Shown piece after piece: positions 47,987 through 56,502 of a stretch of 64,000 nucleotides of DNA. This DNA comes from Porticoccaceae bacterium (GTDB lineage Bacteria > Pseudomonadota > Gammaproteobacteria > Pseudomonadales > Porticoccaceae). The notes beneath the pieces are model-generated. The model did no database searches. It saw only the letters and a list, made by a program, of their open reading frames with translations, and was not told the origin of the DNA. How positions within the stretch are numbered: position 1 is the stretch's first letter; each line of letters starts with the position of its first letter. Location: NCBI GenBank assembly GCA_028822155.1, contig JAPKEJ010000009.1, positions 1 through 64,000 of the forward strand, in the 5' to 3' direction. The translations under genes and the position numbers were made by a program.

Positions 47987-50867
47987 TATAGGGATTTTTA
48001 CCCTTTTTGTAATGATGGCAGCTTGTGTTCTATCTCGAGCCCTAGCGACTAGTCCTAATCGCACAAATCAAAATATAACAATATCTTTGGCGTTGCTTGC
48101 CAGTACTGGCGTATTACTAGCAACCGGAGCCATAGAAATGACTGGACGCTATGGCTATAGCGCAATTTTTGCGTTATTCGCGTTCACTTTAGTATTTGTA
48201 ATTGCACCGTTGATTTTGTTTCCAATCCGGCGTCTCAGTAAATTGGTTAGATTTGCCACCTCGGTGGACTTTTTAACCTTTAGATATCGCGGCAAAAGCG
48301 TTGCTATTTGGGCGTGTAGCGTAACAATTTTGTCGGTTATTCCGCTGCTAGTTGCACAGCTATTGTCCATCGAATCAGTGGTCACTTTTATCTTTGGAGA
48401 AGATAAAAAAACGCTTAGTATTTTGGCAGTACTTGGCATAATCAGCCTAATATCATGGAAATCTATACAAGCTAGAGAGAGTAACCCCCTTAGATGGGTG
48501 CTCGCTGCGGCGGGAATTTTATTGCTCTGCGCGATAGGCTTGTCCGCATGGATTGTGACAGATACCGTCTTCGGTGGCGTCAGCGAAATGAATCAGTGGG
48601 CTATTGATAGCAACCAGCAAAACATTATTAAAAGATTTAATTCATCCTATAGTCTCTTTATTGTATTTCTAGCCGCTAGCCTTTCTTACCCTATAAATTT
48701 TGATATATTGGTCTCCGAAGACATCTCCGATCGTCAAGCGAGCATGTCATGCTGGGTTTATCCTCTTTTAGTATTGTTAATTTGTATCCCTCTAATCCCC
48801 CTGTTATGGAGCGGCCTAGCGCTTCAGCCATCTTCGTCGCTACAACAGTATTTATACACTATGCCAATGATGGTAGGTCACCCTATCGTCTCCAGCCTAG
48901 GGGCCGCCAGTATCCTCCTACTTGGCATCGCCTTGTGTAGCGTCTTAACTATTTTGTCGGCAAAAATGGTTCTCAACAGTGTTGTATTGCCCGACAAGAA
49001 TCTCTACCATCAAAAAAACCTAACCGCTTGGATCAATCGGCGTACCTTTATAGTCTCAGTCAGTCTGGTTATTTTCAGTATCGCACTTTGCTTAAACATC
49101 AAAAGTCACAGTATTACCGATCTGTATTTAGTTGGCTTTGCTGGCCTCGCACAGCTAATGCCAGGTATCATTGCCGCAATGTATTTGCCTAAAATGTCTC
49201 GTCCCGCATTCATCGCAGGGCTTGCTGGCGGCATACTAGTCTGGCTGTTAACGTTAGCTTTGCCTGTGCTATTTGGCGATTGGAGTTGGCACGTACCCCT
49301 GATTGACAAAACACTTCTTTTTGGCATGCAAGCATGGGAAGTCTGGTCGATTGAAGCACTACTGCTGAACATAACACTTTGTACTCTTTTTTCTCTTTTT
49401 GGGAAAATGGATGAGGAGCAAAAATCCTTTGCTTCCATTTGTATGGCCGACAATGTCTATATTCCTGTTCGCGTGGAAATTAATCAAAAAAGCGTTGCAG
49501 AGCTAACTGAAAGATTAGGCTTGTCACTGGGCGACGAAGCTCAGATCGAAATGGAGTCAGCACTAAAATTATTAGGGTTTGATGACAAGGAGATTAGGCC
49601 CGCCTCACTACGACAGTTACGTGACGCCATTAATGCATCTTTAAACTTACGCTTTGGTATTCTCGCTGCAGAGCGAATTATGAGTCACTCCCTACCAAGG
49701 GCTATTTCTAATCACTCGGAGCCTGAGGATATTTATCTTCTTGAGTCAGTCCTTGCTGTCCATGGTGATCAACTTACCGGCATCGCAAGCGAACTGAACA
49801 AGCTTAGAGTGCATCATAGAGAAGTACTGGATAAGTTGCCCATAGGTGTTATTTCTCTTGATCAGAATGGTGAGATTTTAAAATGGAATACGGCTATATC
49901 AACATACACAGACATTGATAAAGACTCTGCTCTTGGAAGTTCGGTCATGGATTTGCCTGAACCTTGGAAAGCTCAAATTAGAGAATTCTTGGCGAGTGAT
50001 GACAAGGCTAGAGATAATGTTCGCCTAGAAAACAGCAATGGTATCAGGTGGTTTAGCTTGCAAAAATCAACCGAAGATTCGCTTGAGGCCAGTAATGACG
50101 ACGTTATATTGCTAATAGAAGAGCAAACTAAAGCTGTATTGCTGACACAAAAGTCGATCGATAATGAAAGGCTCGCATCTATTGGACGCTTGGCCGCGGG
50201 TGTGGCCCATGAAATAGGAAATCCCGTTACTGGCATTGCCTGTCTTGCACAGAACTTACAACATGAAACTGAGCCCAGCCAAATTCTTGAATCTGCACAA
50301 CATATTTTATCCCAAACTGATCGAATTAACCGAATCGTTGAGTCTTTAATAAATTTTTCGAAAGGTGACAAATCAAAAGAAGGGCTGTTTACTCCTGTTA
50401 ACTTACGGGATGTCGCCGAGGAGGCTATACAACTTTTAACCCTTGGAGATTTGGAATCTAAGGTGATCTTCACTGCTGACATTGAGCCTGATATGGAAGT
50501 TTTAGGGGATTATCACCAATTGGTTCAAATATTCCTTAACTTGCTCAGCAATAGCCGTGATGCATCACCAGCCAACAGCCAAGTTACAATTTTAGCCGAA
50601 CGAGACTGTGAGATTATTAGAGTGACCGTCAATGATTCTGGAACAGGCATCGAACAAGGCCTTCAATCACAGTTATATGAGCCCTTCGTAACGACCAAGG
50701 AACCGGGACAAGGAACAGGACTCGGCCTATGGATTGTATTTAAACTGGTTAAAGGCCTTGGAGCTGATATATCAATATCAAGCCCAGCCGAAAATGGCAC
50801 CTGCGGCACAACAGTTGCGCTAAGGTTCACCGCTTACTCTCCGGAAGCGGTTGAGGATGCTATATGA
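47976..50867 (+). CDS. cbrA: Sensor histidine kinase/transporter-like protein CbrA
   Basis: The 963-residue fusion (start at the ATG inside the cbrX end; the longer TTG frame is rejected) has an N-terminal sodium/solute symporter-like (SLC5) domain of about twelve helices to about residue 475. A linker, a PAS domain near 615-725 (LDKLPIGVISLDQNGEILKW) and a complete kinase core follow. His745 is in GVAHEIGNPVTGI, the N-box in FLNLLSNSRDASP, and G boxes in VNDSGTGIEQG and GQGTGLGLWIVF. In Pseudomonas CbrA couples histidine transport to carbon/nitrogen control through CbrB. The catalytic residues here look intact. It overlaps cbrB by four bases. Confidence 0.9.
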   Translation: MNSNIGIFTLFVMMAACVLSRALATSPNRTNQNITISLALLASTGVLLATGAIEMTGRYGYSAIFALFAFTLVFVIAPLILFPIRRLSKLVRFATSVDFLTFRYRGKSVAIWACSVTILSVIPLLVAQLLSIESVVTFIFGEDKKTLSILAVLGIISLISWKSIQARESNPLRWVLAAAGILLLCAIGLSAWIVTDTVFGGVSEMNQWAIDSNQQNIIKRFNSSYSLFIVFLAASLSYPINFDILVSEDISDRQASMSCWVYPLLVLLICIPLIPLLWSGLALQPSSSLQQYLYTMPMMVGHPIVSSLGAASILLLGIALCSVLTILSAKMVLNSVVLPDKNLYHQKNLTAWINRRTFIVSVSLVIFSIALCLNIKSHSITDLYLVGFAGLAQLMPGIIAAMYLPKMSRPAFIAGLAGGILVWLLTLALPVLFGDWSWHVPLIDKTLLFGMQAWEVWSIEALLLNITLCTLFSLFGKMDEEQKSFASICMADNVYIPVRVEINQKSVAELTERLGLSLGDEAQIEMESALKLLGFDDKEIRPASLRQLRDAINASLNLRFGILAAERIMSHSLPRAISNHSEPEDIYLLESVLAVHGDQLTGIASELNKLRVHHREVLDKLPIGVISLDQNGEILKWNTAISTYTDIDKDSALGSSVMDLPEPWKAQIREFLASDDKARDNVRLENSNGIRWFSLQKSTEDSLEASNDDVILLIEEQTKAVLLTQKSIDNERLASIGRLAAGVAHEIGNPVTGIACLAQNLQHETEPSQILESAQHILSQTDRINRIVESLINFSKGDKSKEGLFTPVNLRDVAEEAIQLLTLGDLESKVIFTADIEPDMEVLGDYHQLVQIFLNLLSNSRDASPANSQVTILAERDCEIIRVTVNDSGTGIEQGLQSQLYEPFVTTKEPGQGTGLGLWIVFKLVKGLGADISISSPAENGTCGTTVALRFTAYSPEAVEDAI

Positions 50868-52123
50868 CGCGTCTTAGTAAAAAGATCTTGGTGGTCGAAG
50901 ATGAAGCTATTATTCGCGGTTCATTAGCTAAACTACTGGAAAGGAACGGCTATGAAGTGTCCGAGTCAGTCAGTGTCAAAGCCGCGCTAAATACTTTTAA
51001 CCTTAACGAGTTCGACTTAATTATTAGCGATCTTAGACTACCGGGAGGTTCTGGCGCACAGCTTATAAGCCTAGCAGGCAAGGTTCCTGTTATTATTATG
51101 ACTAGCTATGCAAGTCTGCGTTCTGCTGTCGACATCATGCGACAAGGGGCTGTAGATTACATTTCCAAACCCTTTGATCATGAGGAATTAGTGCATTCAG
51201 TTAATCGCATAACCAATGATCATCAAAAAAAGACATTGACTAACATTGACGATTATCAACCTCTGCTCGGCAGTAGCCCCGCCATTATTCATATTCTTAA
51301 GACAATCCATAAGACCGCTCCTACCAGAGCACCAGTCCTTATTTTAGGCGCCAGTGGCTGCGGGAAACGAACCATCGCCAGGACCATCCACAATATTGGT
51401 GGCTCAGCGGATAAACCTTTCATCACTATTGACTGTGCGACTGTTACTGAAGATCAACTCAAGCAAACAAATGTTTTGGCGGTGGAAGGTAAAGTTGGTA
51501 GCTTGTTCCTGAGTAATGTGGGCGAACTGCCTATGTTTTTCCAGAAGACTGTGTGCAACTTAGTCAAAGACACGTCATTGCGCTGCCTTATCTCGGCAGA
51601 GACTGATTTAAAAGAGCGTTGTGAGGAAGGTAAGTTCCGTGAAGACCTTTTCTTCGCCATCAACGTGGTGACTATCCAAATGCCTACACTTCGAGATCAT
51701 AAATCTGATATCCCGCAACTTGCTGAATCTTTTCTGGCCCGTTTTTCGGTGGAACTTGGCATGCCGGTGGCCCTTTCTCCTAAGGGTATGAGCGCGCTGA
51801 CAAATTACGATTGGCCAGGAAATGTTCGTGAACTTAAAAATGTACTCTATCAGGCGGCCATATTACTCGAACCTGAAACCCTGATTTCTCCATCAATGCT
51901 TCGCCTGGCATCAGAAAATAAAATTGAAACCCAAGAATTAACCGAAAGTAGTGTCGCTGCGCCTATCACTGCGGATCTGTCTTTGGAAGATTATTTTACT
52001 AACTTTGTATTAAATAATCAGGTCCAGATGAGCGAAACAGAACTAGCTAAGAAATTGGGTATCAGCCGCAAGAGCCTTTGGCAACGCCGTAGTAAATTAG
52101 GTATCAACAGAAAGAAAACTTAA
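50864..52123 (+). CDS. cbrB: CbrB-type response regulator with degenerate AAA+ domain
   Basis: The 419-residue protein aligns end to end with sigma54 activators of the CbrB group. The receiver domain (1-120) has E12/D13, phospho-acceptor D56, T80 and K102. The C-terminal Fis-type helix-turn-helix is ETELAKKLGISRKSLWQRR. In the AAA+ part, Walker A is GASGCGKR (162-169), and the Pro-Gly of DWPGNVREL is intact. The segment that should carry GAFTGA is missing (about 17 residues fewer between C191 and G212). Walker B reads LFLSNVG, with S217/N218 for Asp/Glu. The second R-finger-region Arg is A265. Canonical sigma54 activation is therefore unlikely. DNA binding and phosphorylation look possible. 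Confidence 0.9.
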   Translation: MTRLSKKILVVEDEAIIRGSLAKLLERNGYEVSESVSVKAALNTFNLNEFDLIISDLRLPGGSGAQLISLAGKVPVIIMTSYASLRSAVDIMRQGAVDYISKPFDHEELVHSVNRITNDHQKKTLTNIDDYQPLLGSSPAIIHILKTIHKTAPTRAPVLILGASGCGKRTIARTIHNIGGSADKPFITIDCATVTEDQLKQTNVLAVEGKVGSLFLSNVGELPMFFQKTVCNLVKDTSLRCLISAETDLKERCEEGKFREDLFFAINVVTIQMPTLRDHKSDIPQLAESFLARFSVELGMPVALSPKGMSALTNYDWPGNVRELKNVLYQAAILLEPETLISPSMLRLASENKIETQELTESSVAAPITADLSLEDYFTNFVLNNQVQMSETELAKKLGISRKSLWQRRSKLGINRKKT

Positions 52124-52215
52124 TTGACTCGCTCATTATTGAAGGCTAAATTTTAATTTCGACGCCAGTTAATAAGCATCGAACACCTGTAAAAAAAAAA
52201 TATTTCAGTAATTAC

Positions 52216-52243
52216 TTGATGTAAATTCATTTTTACTTAAAAT
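52216..52243 (+). promoter_or_regulatory. Sigma70-type promoter for the downstream sRNA candidate
   Basis: TTGATG (52216-52221) and TAAAAT (52238-52243) are spaced by 16 bases, giving four of six and five of six matches to the consensus. The predicted transcription start is about 52250. No GG-N10-GC (-24/-12, sigma54) element is visible between the cbrB stop and 52270. Confidence 0.55.
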
Positions 52244-52249
52244 GGGGCC

Positions 52250-52373
52250 TGCCAGTTTAAATTTCTGGATAACAATAACAATAAATAATAAAAATAGTAG
52301 TTGATTGCGAGGGTTCGATAGGCTCAGGCCTTAAAGCTCATTGAAAGGGAATGTCGAGAGACATTCCCTTTTT
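52250..52373 (+). ncRNA. CrcZ-like Hfq-binding small RNA candidate
   Basis: In the 368-bp gap between cbrB and pcnB, the site of crcZ in Pseudomonas, lies a compact RNA-like unit of about 125 nt. It has a sigma70-like promoter, a small CCAG/CTGG 5' hairpin, and an A-rich stretch with ten A-R-N triplets between 52271 and 52301 (AAC AAT AAC AAT, then AAT AAT AAA AAT AGT AGT). It ends in a strong terminator at 52344-52373. A-R-N repeats bind the Hfq distal face; CrcZ contains AAnAAnAA motifs of this kind. There is no plausible ORF. It is shorter than Pseudomonas CrcZ (about 400 nt). The role as a Crc/Hfq sponge is inference. Confidence 0.68.
52344..52373 (+). terminator. Intrinsic terminator of the sRNA candidate
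   Basis: A 12-bp perfect stem, AAAGGGAATGTC with GACATTCCCTTT around a GAGA tetraloop, is followed by T residues. It ends upstream of pcnB and isolates the sRNA from that operon. Confidence 0.92.
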
Positions 52374-52491
52374 ACTATCTGATCAATAACTTAGAAAGCA
52401 GACTAGATACGCCCTCTTGCCAATAATTCGCATCTGTCTTGTCATCATCTGCTAAACTCTTGTTTCAAATTGACCCATTGGTAATCCATAA

Positions 52492-53856
52492 ATGCTTGAA
52501 CGCATTATTAAGTTTTTTGATAAAAAACTGTCGCAGTCTGAGTTTTCAGATCGAACTGTATCCGACGCCGGACAATATGGGCTAACCTCTAAAATGATTA
52601 GCCGCAATGCCCATCAAGTAGTGGATACACTGCAAAATGCTGGATTTGATGCCTATGTTGTTGGCGGTTCTGTGCGCGACCTTTTGTTAGGATTAAAGCC
52701 AAAAGATTTTGATGTCGCCACCAATGCAGAACCAACAGAGGTCAAAGCATTATTTCGGCGGTCCAGGATCATCGGTCGACGATTTCAGATTGTTCACGTC
52801 CAATTCAGTCGCGAGCTAATCGAGGTTACAACCTTTCGCTCAAATCAAGATGGCGAAGTTAAAACATCGAAGAAGAATGTACCCCTTCGTCAGCAAAGCA
52901 AGAGCGGCATGTTGACGCGAGATAACGTCTTTGGTTCAGTCACCGATGATGCAGAACGCAGAGACCTTACAGTTAATGCGCTTTATTACGACCCCAGCGA
53001 TAACACTATCCATGATTTTACTGACGGACTACAGGATATAAGTAATCGTACGATACGAATGATTGGCGATCCCGCAACACGTTTTAGAGAAGATCCCGTC
53101 CGACTTCTTCGCGTAGCTAGATTTACTGCAAAGCTTTCATTTAGTATCGAGCCACGCACAGCTAAACCAATGAGCAAGCTCGCTGCCGACCTTGCTCATG
53201 TCTCGCCACCTCGATTTTTTGATGAAACGCTTAAACTTTTTATGAGTGGCAACGGTGCGTCAACGTATAAGCTGCTTTGCGAATACCAGCTTTTCGATCA
53301 ATTGGTTCCGCAAGTTGCGCATTTAATCAAAGATAAAAGTAACAATGCCGCTCGATTAATAGAGCAAGCATTTATTAATACTGATATTCGTATTAGCTCG
53401 AACAAAAGAGTTACCCCAGCATTTATATATGCCGCCCTATTGTGGCCAGCCGTTGAAAAACTCGCCGCACAATATGCTGATCGAGGCAATTCTGCTACTT
53501 ACGCCCTAAGCAAAGCCGCAGGTGAAGTGATCGCCAAGCAAGTTACAGTTACCGCCATTCCTCGACGTTTTACTATGCCGATGCGAGAAATATGGGACTT
53601 GCAGTTACAATTGCCACGCCGCGGTGGACATCGCGCCAAACGCTTATCAGAAAATCCACGCTTTCGAGCTGCCTATGACTTTATTTTATTGCGTGAGCAA
53701 GCTGGAGAAGATTTGGCCGGACTCGGTGACTGGTGGACTCAATATCAGGAAGCTGACGAGGAACAAAAGCTGAAAATGTCTGAGTTAGTAAGTAATACTG
53801 GTAATAAGAGGCGTCGTAGTAGAGGTCCGCGGCGTAAAAAGGATTCCCAAGACTAA
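52492..53856 (+). CDS. pcnB: Poly(A) polymerase I
   Basis: The enzyme adds poly(A) tails that promote RNA decay. It has 454 residues. The nucleotidyltransferase core has VVGGSVRDLLLGLKPKDFD (metal Asps near residues 75-77) and RRFQIVHVQF. RRDLTVNALYYDP and GDPATRFREDPVRLLRVARF follow. A basic C-terminus (NKRRRSRGPRRKKDSQD) suits RNA binding. No strong Shine-Dalgarno precedes the ATG. The stop shares a base with folK (TAATG). Confidence 0.96.
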   Translation: MLERIIKFFDKKLSQSEFSDRTVSDAGQYGLTSKMISRNAHQVVDTLQNAGFDAYVVGGSVRDLLLGLKPKDFDVATNAEPTEVKALFRRSRIIGRRFQIVHVQFSRELIEVTTFRSNQDGEVKTSKKNVPLRQQSKSGMLTRDNVFGSVTDDAERRDLTVNALYYDPSDNTIHDFTDGLQDISNRTIRMIGDPATRFREDPVRLLRVARFTAKLSFSIEPRTAKPMSKLAADLAHVSPPRFFDETLKLFMSGNGASTYKLLCEYQLFDQLVPQVAHLIKDKSNNAARLIEQAFINTDIRISSNKRVTPAFIYAALLWPAVEKLAAQYADRGNSATYALSKAAGEVIAKQVTVTAIPRRFTMPMREIWDLQLQLPRRGGHRAKRLSENPRFRAAYDFILLREQAGEDLAGLGDWWTQYQEADEEQKLKMSELVSNTGNKRRRSRGPRRKKDSQD

Positions 53857-54344
53857 TGCAACCGGTCTATATTGGCTTGGGTAGCAACCTTACTGGAGCA
53901 ATGGGTGAACCAGTGGAGCAGCTTAAGCAAGCCCTCGAAACTCTAGCAACACATAGTCAAATAACACTTGTAAACCTTTCGTCTAACTACAGAACTAAAG
54001 CTATTGGCCCTGGGGCTCAACCTGACTATATTAATGCAGCAGCGCTTATAGAGACTCAGCTTGATCCTCTAGACTTACTAGACCAGTTACAATTCATCGA
54101 ACAGCAACATGATCGGGAACGAGGTATTCGCTGGGGCGCAAGAACGCTTGATTTAGACATGCTGATGTACGGGAACCTAACAATAAATACACCAAGACTG
54201 ACCATTCCCCACCCCAGAATTGCAGATCGCGCCTTTGTCTTGGCGCCCCTGCTAGACCTTAACCCAGATTTATCACTCCCTGATGGCCAAAGTGTCGCCA
54301 AGCTCTTGGCAAACTGCCCCGAGCAAGGTATCTTTAGACTGTAG
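53856..54344 (+). CDS. folK: 2-Amino-4-hydroxy-6-hydroxymethyldihydropteridine pyrophosphokinase
   Basis: This enzyme pyrophosphorylates the pterin precursor of folate. It has 162 residues. The family signatures are IGLGSNL at the start, GPGAQPDYINAA, and RERGIRWGARTLDLDMLMYG, which carries the metal and ATP-binding residues, plus IPHPRIADRAFVLAPLLDL. Its ATG overlaps the pcnB stop, as in many gammaproteobacteria. Confidence 0.97.
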   Translation: MQPVYIGLGSNLTGAMGEPVEQLKQALETLATHSQITLVNLSSNYRTKAIGPGAQPDYINAAALIETQLDPLDLLDQLQFIEQQHDRERGIRWGARTLDLDMLMYGNLTINTPRLTIPHPRIADRAFVLAPLLDLNPDLSLPDGQSVAKLLANCPEQGIFRL

Positions 54345-54375
54345 GTTTTAACCCTAAGAGCAACAGAGGTTCACC

Positions 54376-55083
54376 GTGGAAGAGAGTCTATTTAAGAATT
54401 TAGATATAGAAATTTCGGATGCATCGCTGCCTAGTTACATTGCCGTTGAAGGGCCTATCGGCGTTGGAAAAACCACGCTGGCCAAACGCCTGGCCGCTTC
54501 CTTTAATTATGAAACATTACTTGAAGAGGCAGAGACAAATCCATTTCTCGAGCGGTTTTATAGAGATCGCCGCACCCATGCCCTTCCGGTTCAGCTACAT
54601 TTTTTATTCCAAAGACTGCAAAAACTGCAGGCGCTGCGCCAAGGCGATATCTTTCAGCAAGTTCGTGTATCAGACTTCTTAATCGAAAAAGACCCATTAT
54701 TTGCTAGAGTCACCTTAGATGACGATGAATATCGGCTTTATCAAACAGTTTACGATAATATTATTACTGACCTCCCAAAACCTGATCTAGTCATTTACTT
54801 ACAAGCGCCTACTGCCACCCTTTACGAACGCCTTCAGAAGCGTGGAAATGCCATTGAAAAGCCCATTGAGCAGTCCTATTTACAACAACTAAATGATGCC
54901 TATACACAATTTTTCTATCACTATGATGATACGCCTCTATTAATTGTTAATACTTCTGTCATCAATTTGGCAAAGGGCGAAGATGACTACCAAAATTTGG
55001 TTAGATATATATTGCAGACCAAATCGGGTCGGCACTACTACAATCCGCATTCCCTAGAAGGGAAACTCGCCTTGTCATCCTAG
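54376..55083 (+). CDS. Deoxynucleoside kinase family protein
   Basis: The 235-residue P-loop kinase has Walker A at AVEGPIGVGKTTLAKRLAAS near residue 22, a substrate region ETNPFLERFYRDRRTHALPV, and a LID-like RLQKRGNAIEK. It resembles deoxyadenosine/deoxyguanosine kinases (dGK/dAK) of the bacterial dNK family, which salvage deoxynucleosides. The start is GTG with an AGAGG element before it. It sits between folK and panB, a position where Pseudomonas has no such gene. Confidence 0.88.
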   Translation: MEESLFKNLDIEISDASLPSYIAVEGPIGVGKTTLAKRLAASFNYETLLEEAETNPFLERFYRDRRTHALPVQLHFLFQRLQKLQALRQGDIFQQVRVSDFLIEKDPLFARVTLDDDEYRLYQTVYDNIITDLPKPDLVIYLQAPTATLYERLQKRGNAIEKPIEQSYLQQLNDAYTQFFYHYDDTPLLIVNTSVINLAKGEDDYQNLVRYILQTKSGRHYYNPHSLEGKLALSS

Positions 55084-55135
55084 TCGAAACTAAGTACTGT
55101 TGCCGACCTTACCAAGTCAGAGGAGTTAGTCAGCA

Positions 55136-55927
55136 ATGAAAACGATCTCCATAAGCAGTTTAAATGGAATGAAAATCAGTGGTGAAAAGTTCGCCGCCAT
55201 TACAGCTTACGACTATACCTTTTCACGATTAATCGAAAACTCAAGTATCGAAGTATCATTGGTAGGTGATTCATTAGGGAATGTCATCCAAGGGAGAGAC
55301 AGCACCATTCCTGTCACCGTTGATGAAATGGCCTATCACACAGCAGCTGTGAAACGAGGTAATAATCGATCTCTACTTATTGCCGATATGCCTTTTATGT
55401 CATATTCCACGGAAGTTAAAGCGCTGGATAACGCCGCTATTTTAATGCAGGCAGGTGCTCAGATGGTCAAAGTAGAAGGTGGGGAATGGCTTGCCGATAC
55501 GGTTTACTTATTAAGCGAACGAGGGATTCCCGTTTGCGGTCATGTGGGTCTAACGCCTCAGTCAGTCCATAAGCTGGGTGGCTATAAAGTACAGGGCAAA
55601 GAAGACGAAGCTGCCGCTCAGATGATCGAAGAAGCCCAAATACTCGAGGAAGCGGGTGCTGATCTGATTGTTATTGAATGCGTGCCATCCAAACTTGGCG
55701 GCCAGTTATCTGCGGCGCTCTCCATACCAGTGATAGGCATAGGTGCAGGGCCAGATACCGACGGTCAGGTGCTGGTACTGCATGACATGCTGGGTATTTC
55801 TCAGCGACTCCCACGCTTTACCAAAAACTTTCTTGATGGCAACAATAGTATTCAAGAAGCAATCACCGCTTATGGTGATGAGGTAAGAGATGGAACCTTC
55901 CCCTCCAAGGAACATTGTTTTAAATAA
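55136..55927 (+). CDS. panB: 3-Methyl-2-oxobutanoate hydroxymethyltransferase
   Basis: The enzyme makes ketopantoate for pantothenate and coenzyme A. It has 263 residues. KFAAITAYDYTFSRLIE, VSLVGDSLGNVIQGRDSTIP (Asp metal ligand), LIADMPFMSY, GHVGLTPQSVHKLGGYKVQG and PVIGIGAGPDTDGQVLVLHD are family motifs. It follows the deoxynucleoside kinase gene by 52 bp. panC, usually next, is replaced by a glutathione peroxidase gene. Confidence 0.97.
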   Translation: MKTISISSLNGMKISGEKFAAITAYDYTFSRLIENSSIEVSLVGDSLGNVIQGRDSTIPVTVDEMAYHTAAVKRGNNRSLLIADMPFMSYSTEVKALDNAAILMQAGAQMVKVEGGEWLADTVYLLSERGIPVCGHVGLTPQSVHKLGGYKVQGKEDEAAAQMIEEAQILEEAGADLIVIECVPSKLGGQLSAALSIPVIGIGAGPDTDGQVLVLHDMLGISQRLPRFTKNFLDGNNSIQEAITAYGDEVRDGTFPSKEHCFK

Positions 55928-55941
55928 TCAGGAGATTCAAT

Positions 55942-56427
55942 ATGAGTCAGAGTCATTCAATCTACGATTTTAGCGTCAATAATAGCGTTGGAGAGAATAA
56001 AGACCTAGAAGACTATCGCGGCAAGGTATTACTTATCGTTAATACCGCCAGCAAATGCGGCTTTACGCCCCAATATACGGGTTTGCAGGCGCTTCATGAC
56101 AAATACCACACGCAAGGCTTAGTGATAATTGCCATGCCCTGCAACCAATTTGGTGCCCAGGAGCCTGGTAGTGACGAAACTATTCAAGACTTCTGCCAAC
56201 TTAACTACGGCCTAAGTTTCCCTGTGATGGCAAAAGTTGATGTCAATGGAAGCCAGCAACATCCCCTTTATCGCTATCTAACTAAAGAAGCTGGGGGCTT
56301 AATAACCGACAGTATTAAATGGAATTTCACCAAATTTTTAGTAGACCGAGAAGGCAATGTCACAGAACGTTTTGCACCGATGACTAAGCCTAAATCGATT
56401 AAAAAACATATCGAAAATCTGCTTTAG
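55942..56427 (+). CDS. Glutathione peroxidase (cysteine type)
   Basis: This thiol peroxidase reduces H2O2 and lipid peroxides, probably with thioredoxin or glutathione. It has 161 residues. The catalytic tetrad is present as Cys39 (NTASKCGFTPQY), Gln73 (FGAQEPG), Trp127 and Asn128 (SIKWNFTKFLVDREG). The active site is a Cys codon, not TGA. No signal peptide is visible, so it is cytosolic. It lies 14 bp after panB and may share its transcript. Confidence 0.95.
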   Translation: MSQSHSIYDFSVNNSVGENKDLEDYRGKVLLIVNTASKCGFTPQYTGLQALHDKYHTQGLVIIAMPCNQFGAQEPGSDETIQDFCQLNYGLSFPVMAKVDVNGSQQHPLYRYLTKEAGGLITDSIKWNFTKFLVDREGNVTERFAPMTKPKSIKKHIENLL

Positions 56428-56456
56428 AAAATCCAAGTCCAAGACTAAAAGTGCGT

Positions 56457-56502
56457 AAAAGCCTACTCGTCTGGTTTGTCTAATTTCGCGAAGTAGGCTT
56501 TT
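56457..56502. terminator. Inverted repeat terminator overlapping the AGCS copy 2 stop
   Basis: The arms AAAAGCCTACT (56457-56467) and AGTAGGCTTTT (56492-56502) are perfect complements around a 24-base loop. The right arm is within the end of the AGCS reading frame and the left arm reaches past its stop. With A/T tails on both sides it could serve the glutathione peroxidase gene and the symporter gene. Confidence 0.45.

Noticed and set aside
52305-52330. A GGGTTCGAT stretch resembling a tRNA T-loop
   Set aside because: No acceptor stem, anticodon arm or full cloverleaf surrounds it; it lies inside the sRNA candidate.
56056-56062. A possible selenocysteine codon in the glutathione peroxidase
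   Set aside because: The active-site codon is TGC (Cys), and no SECIS-like element is needed.
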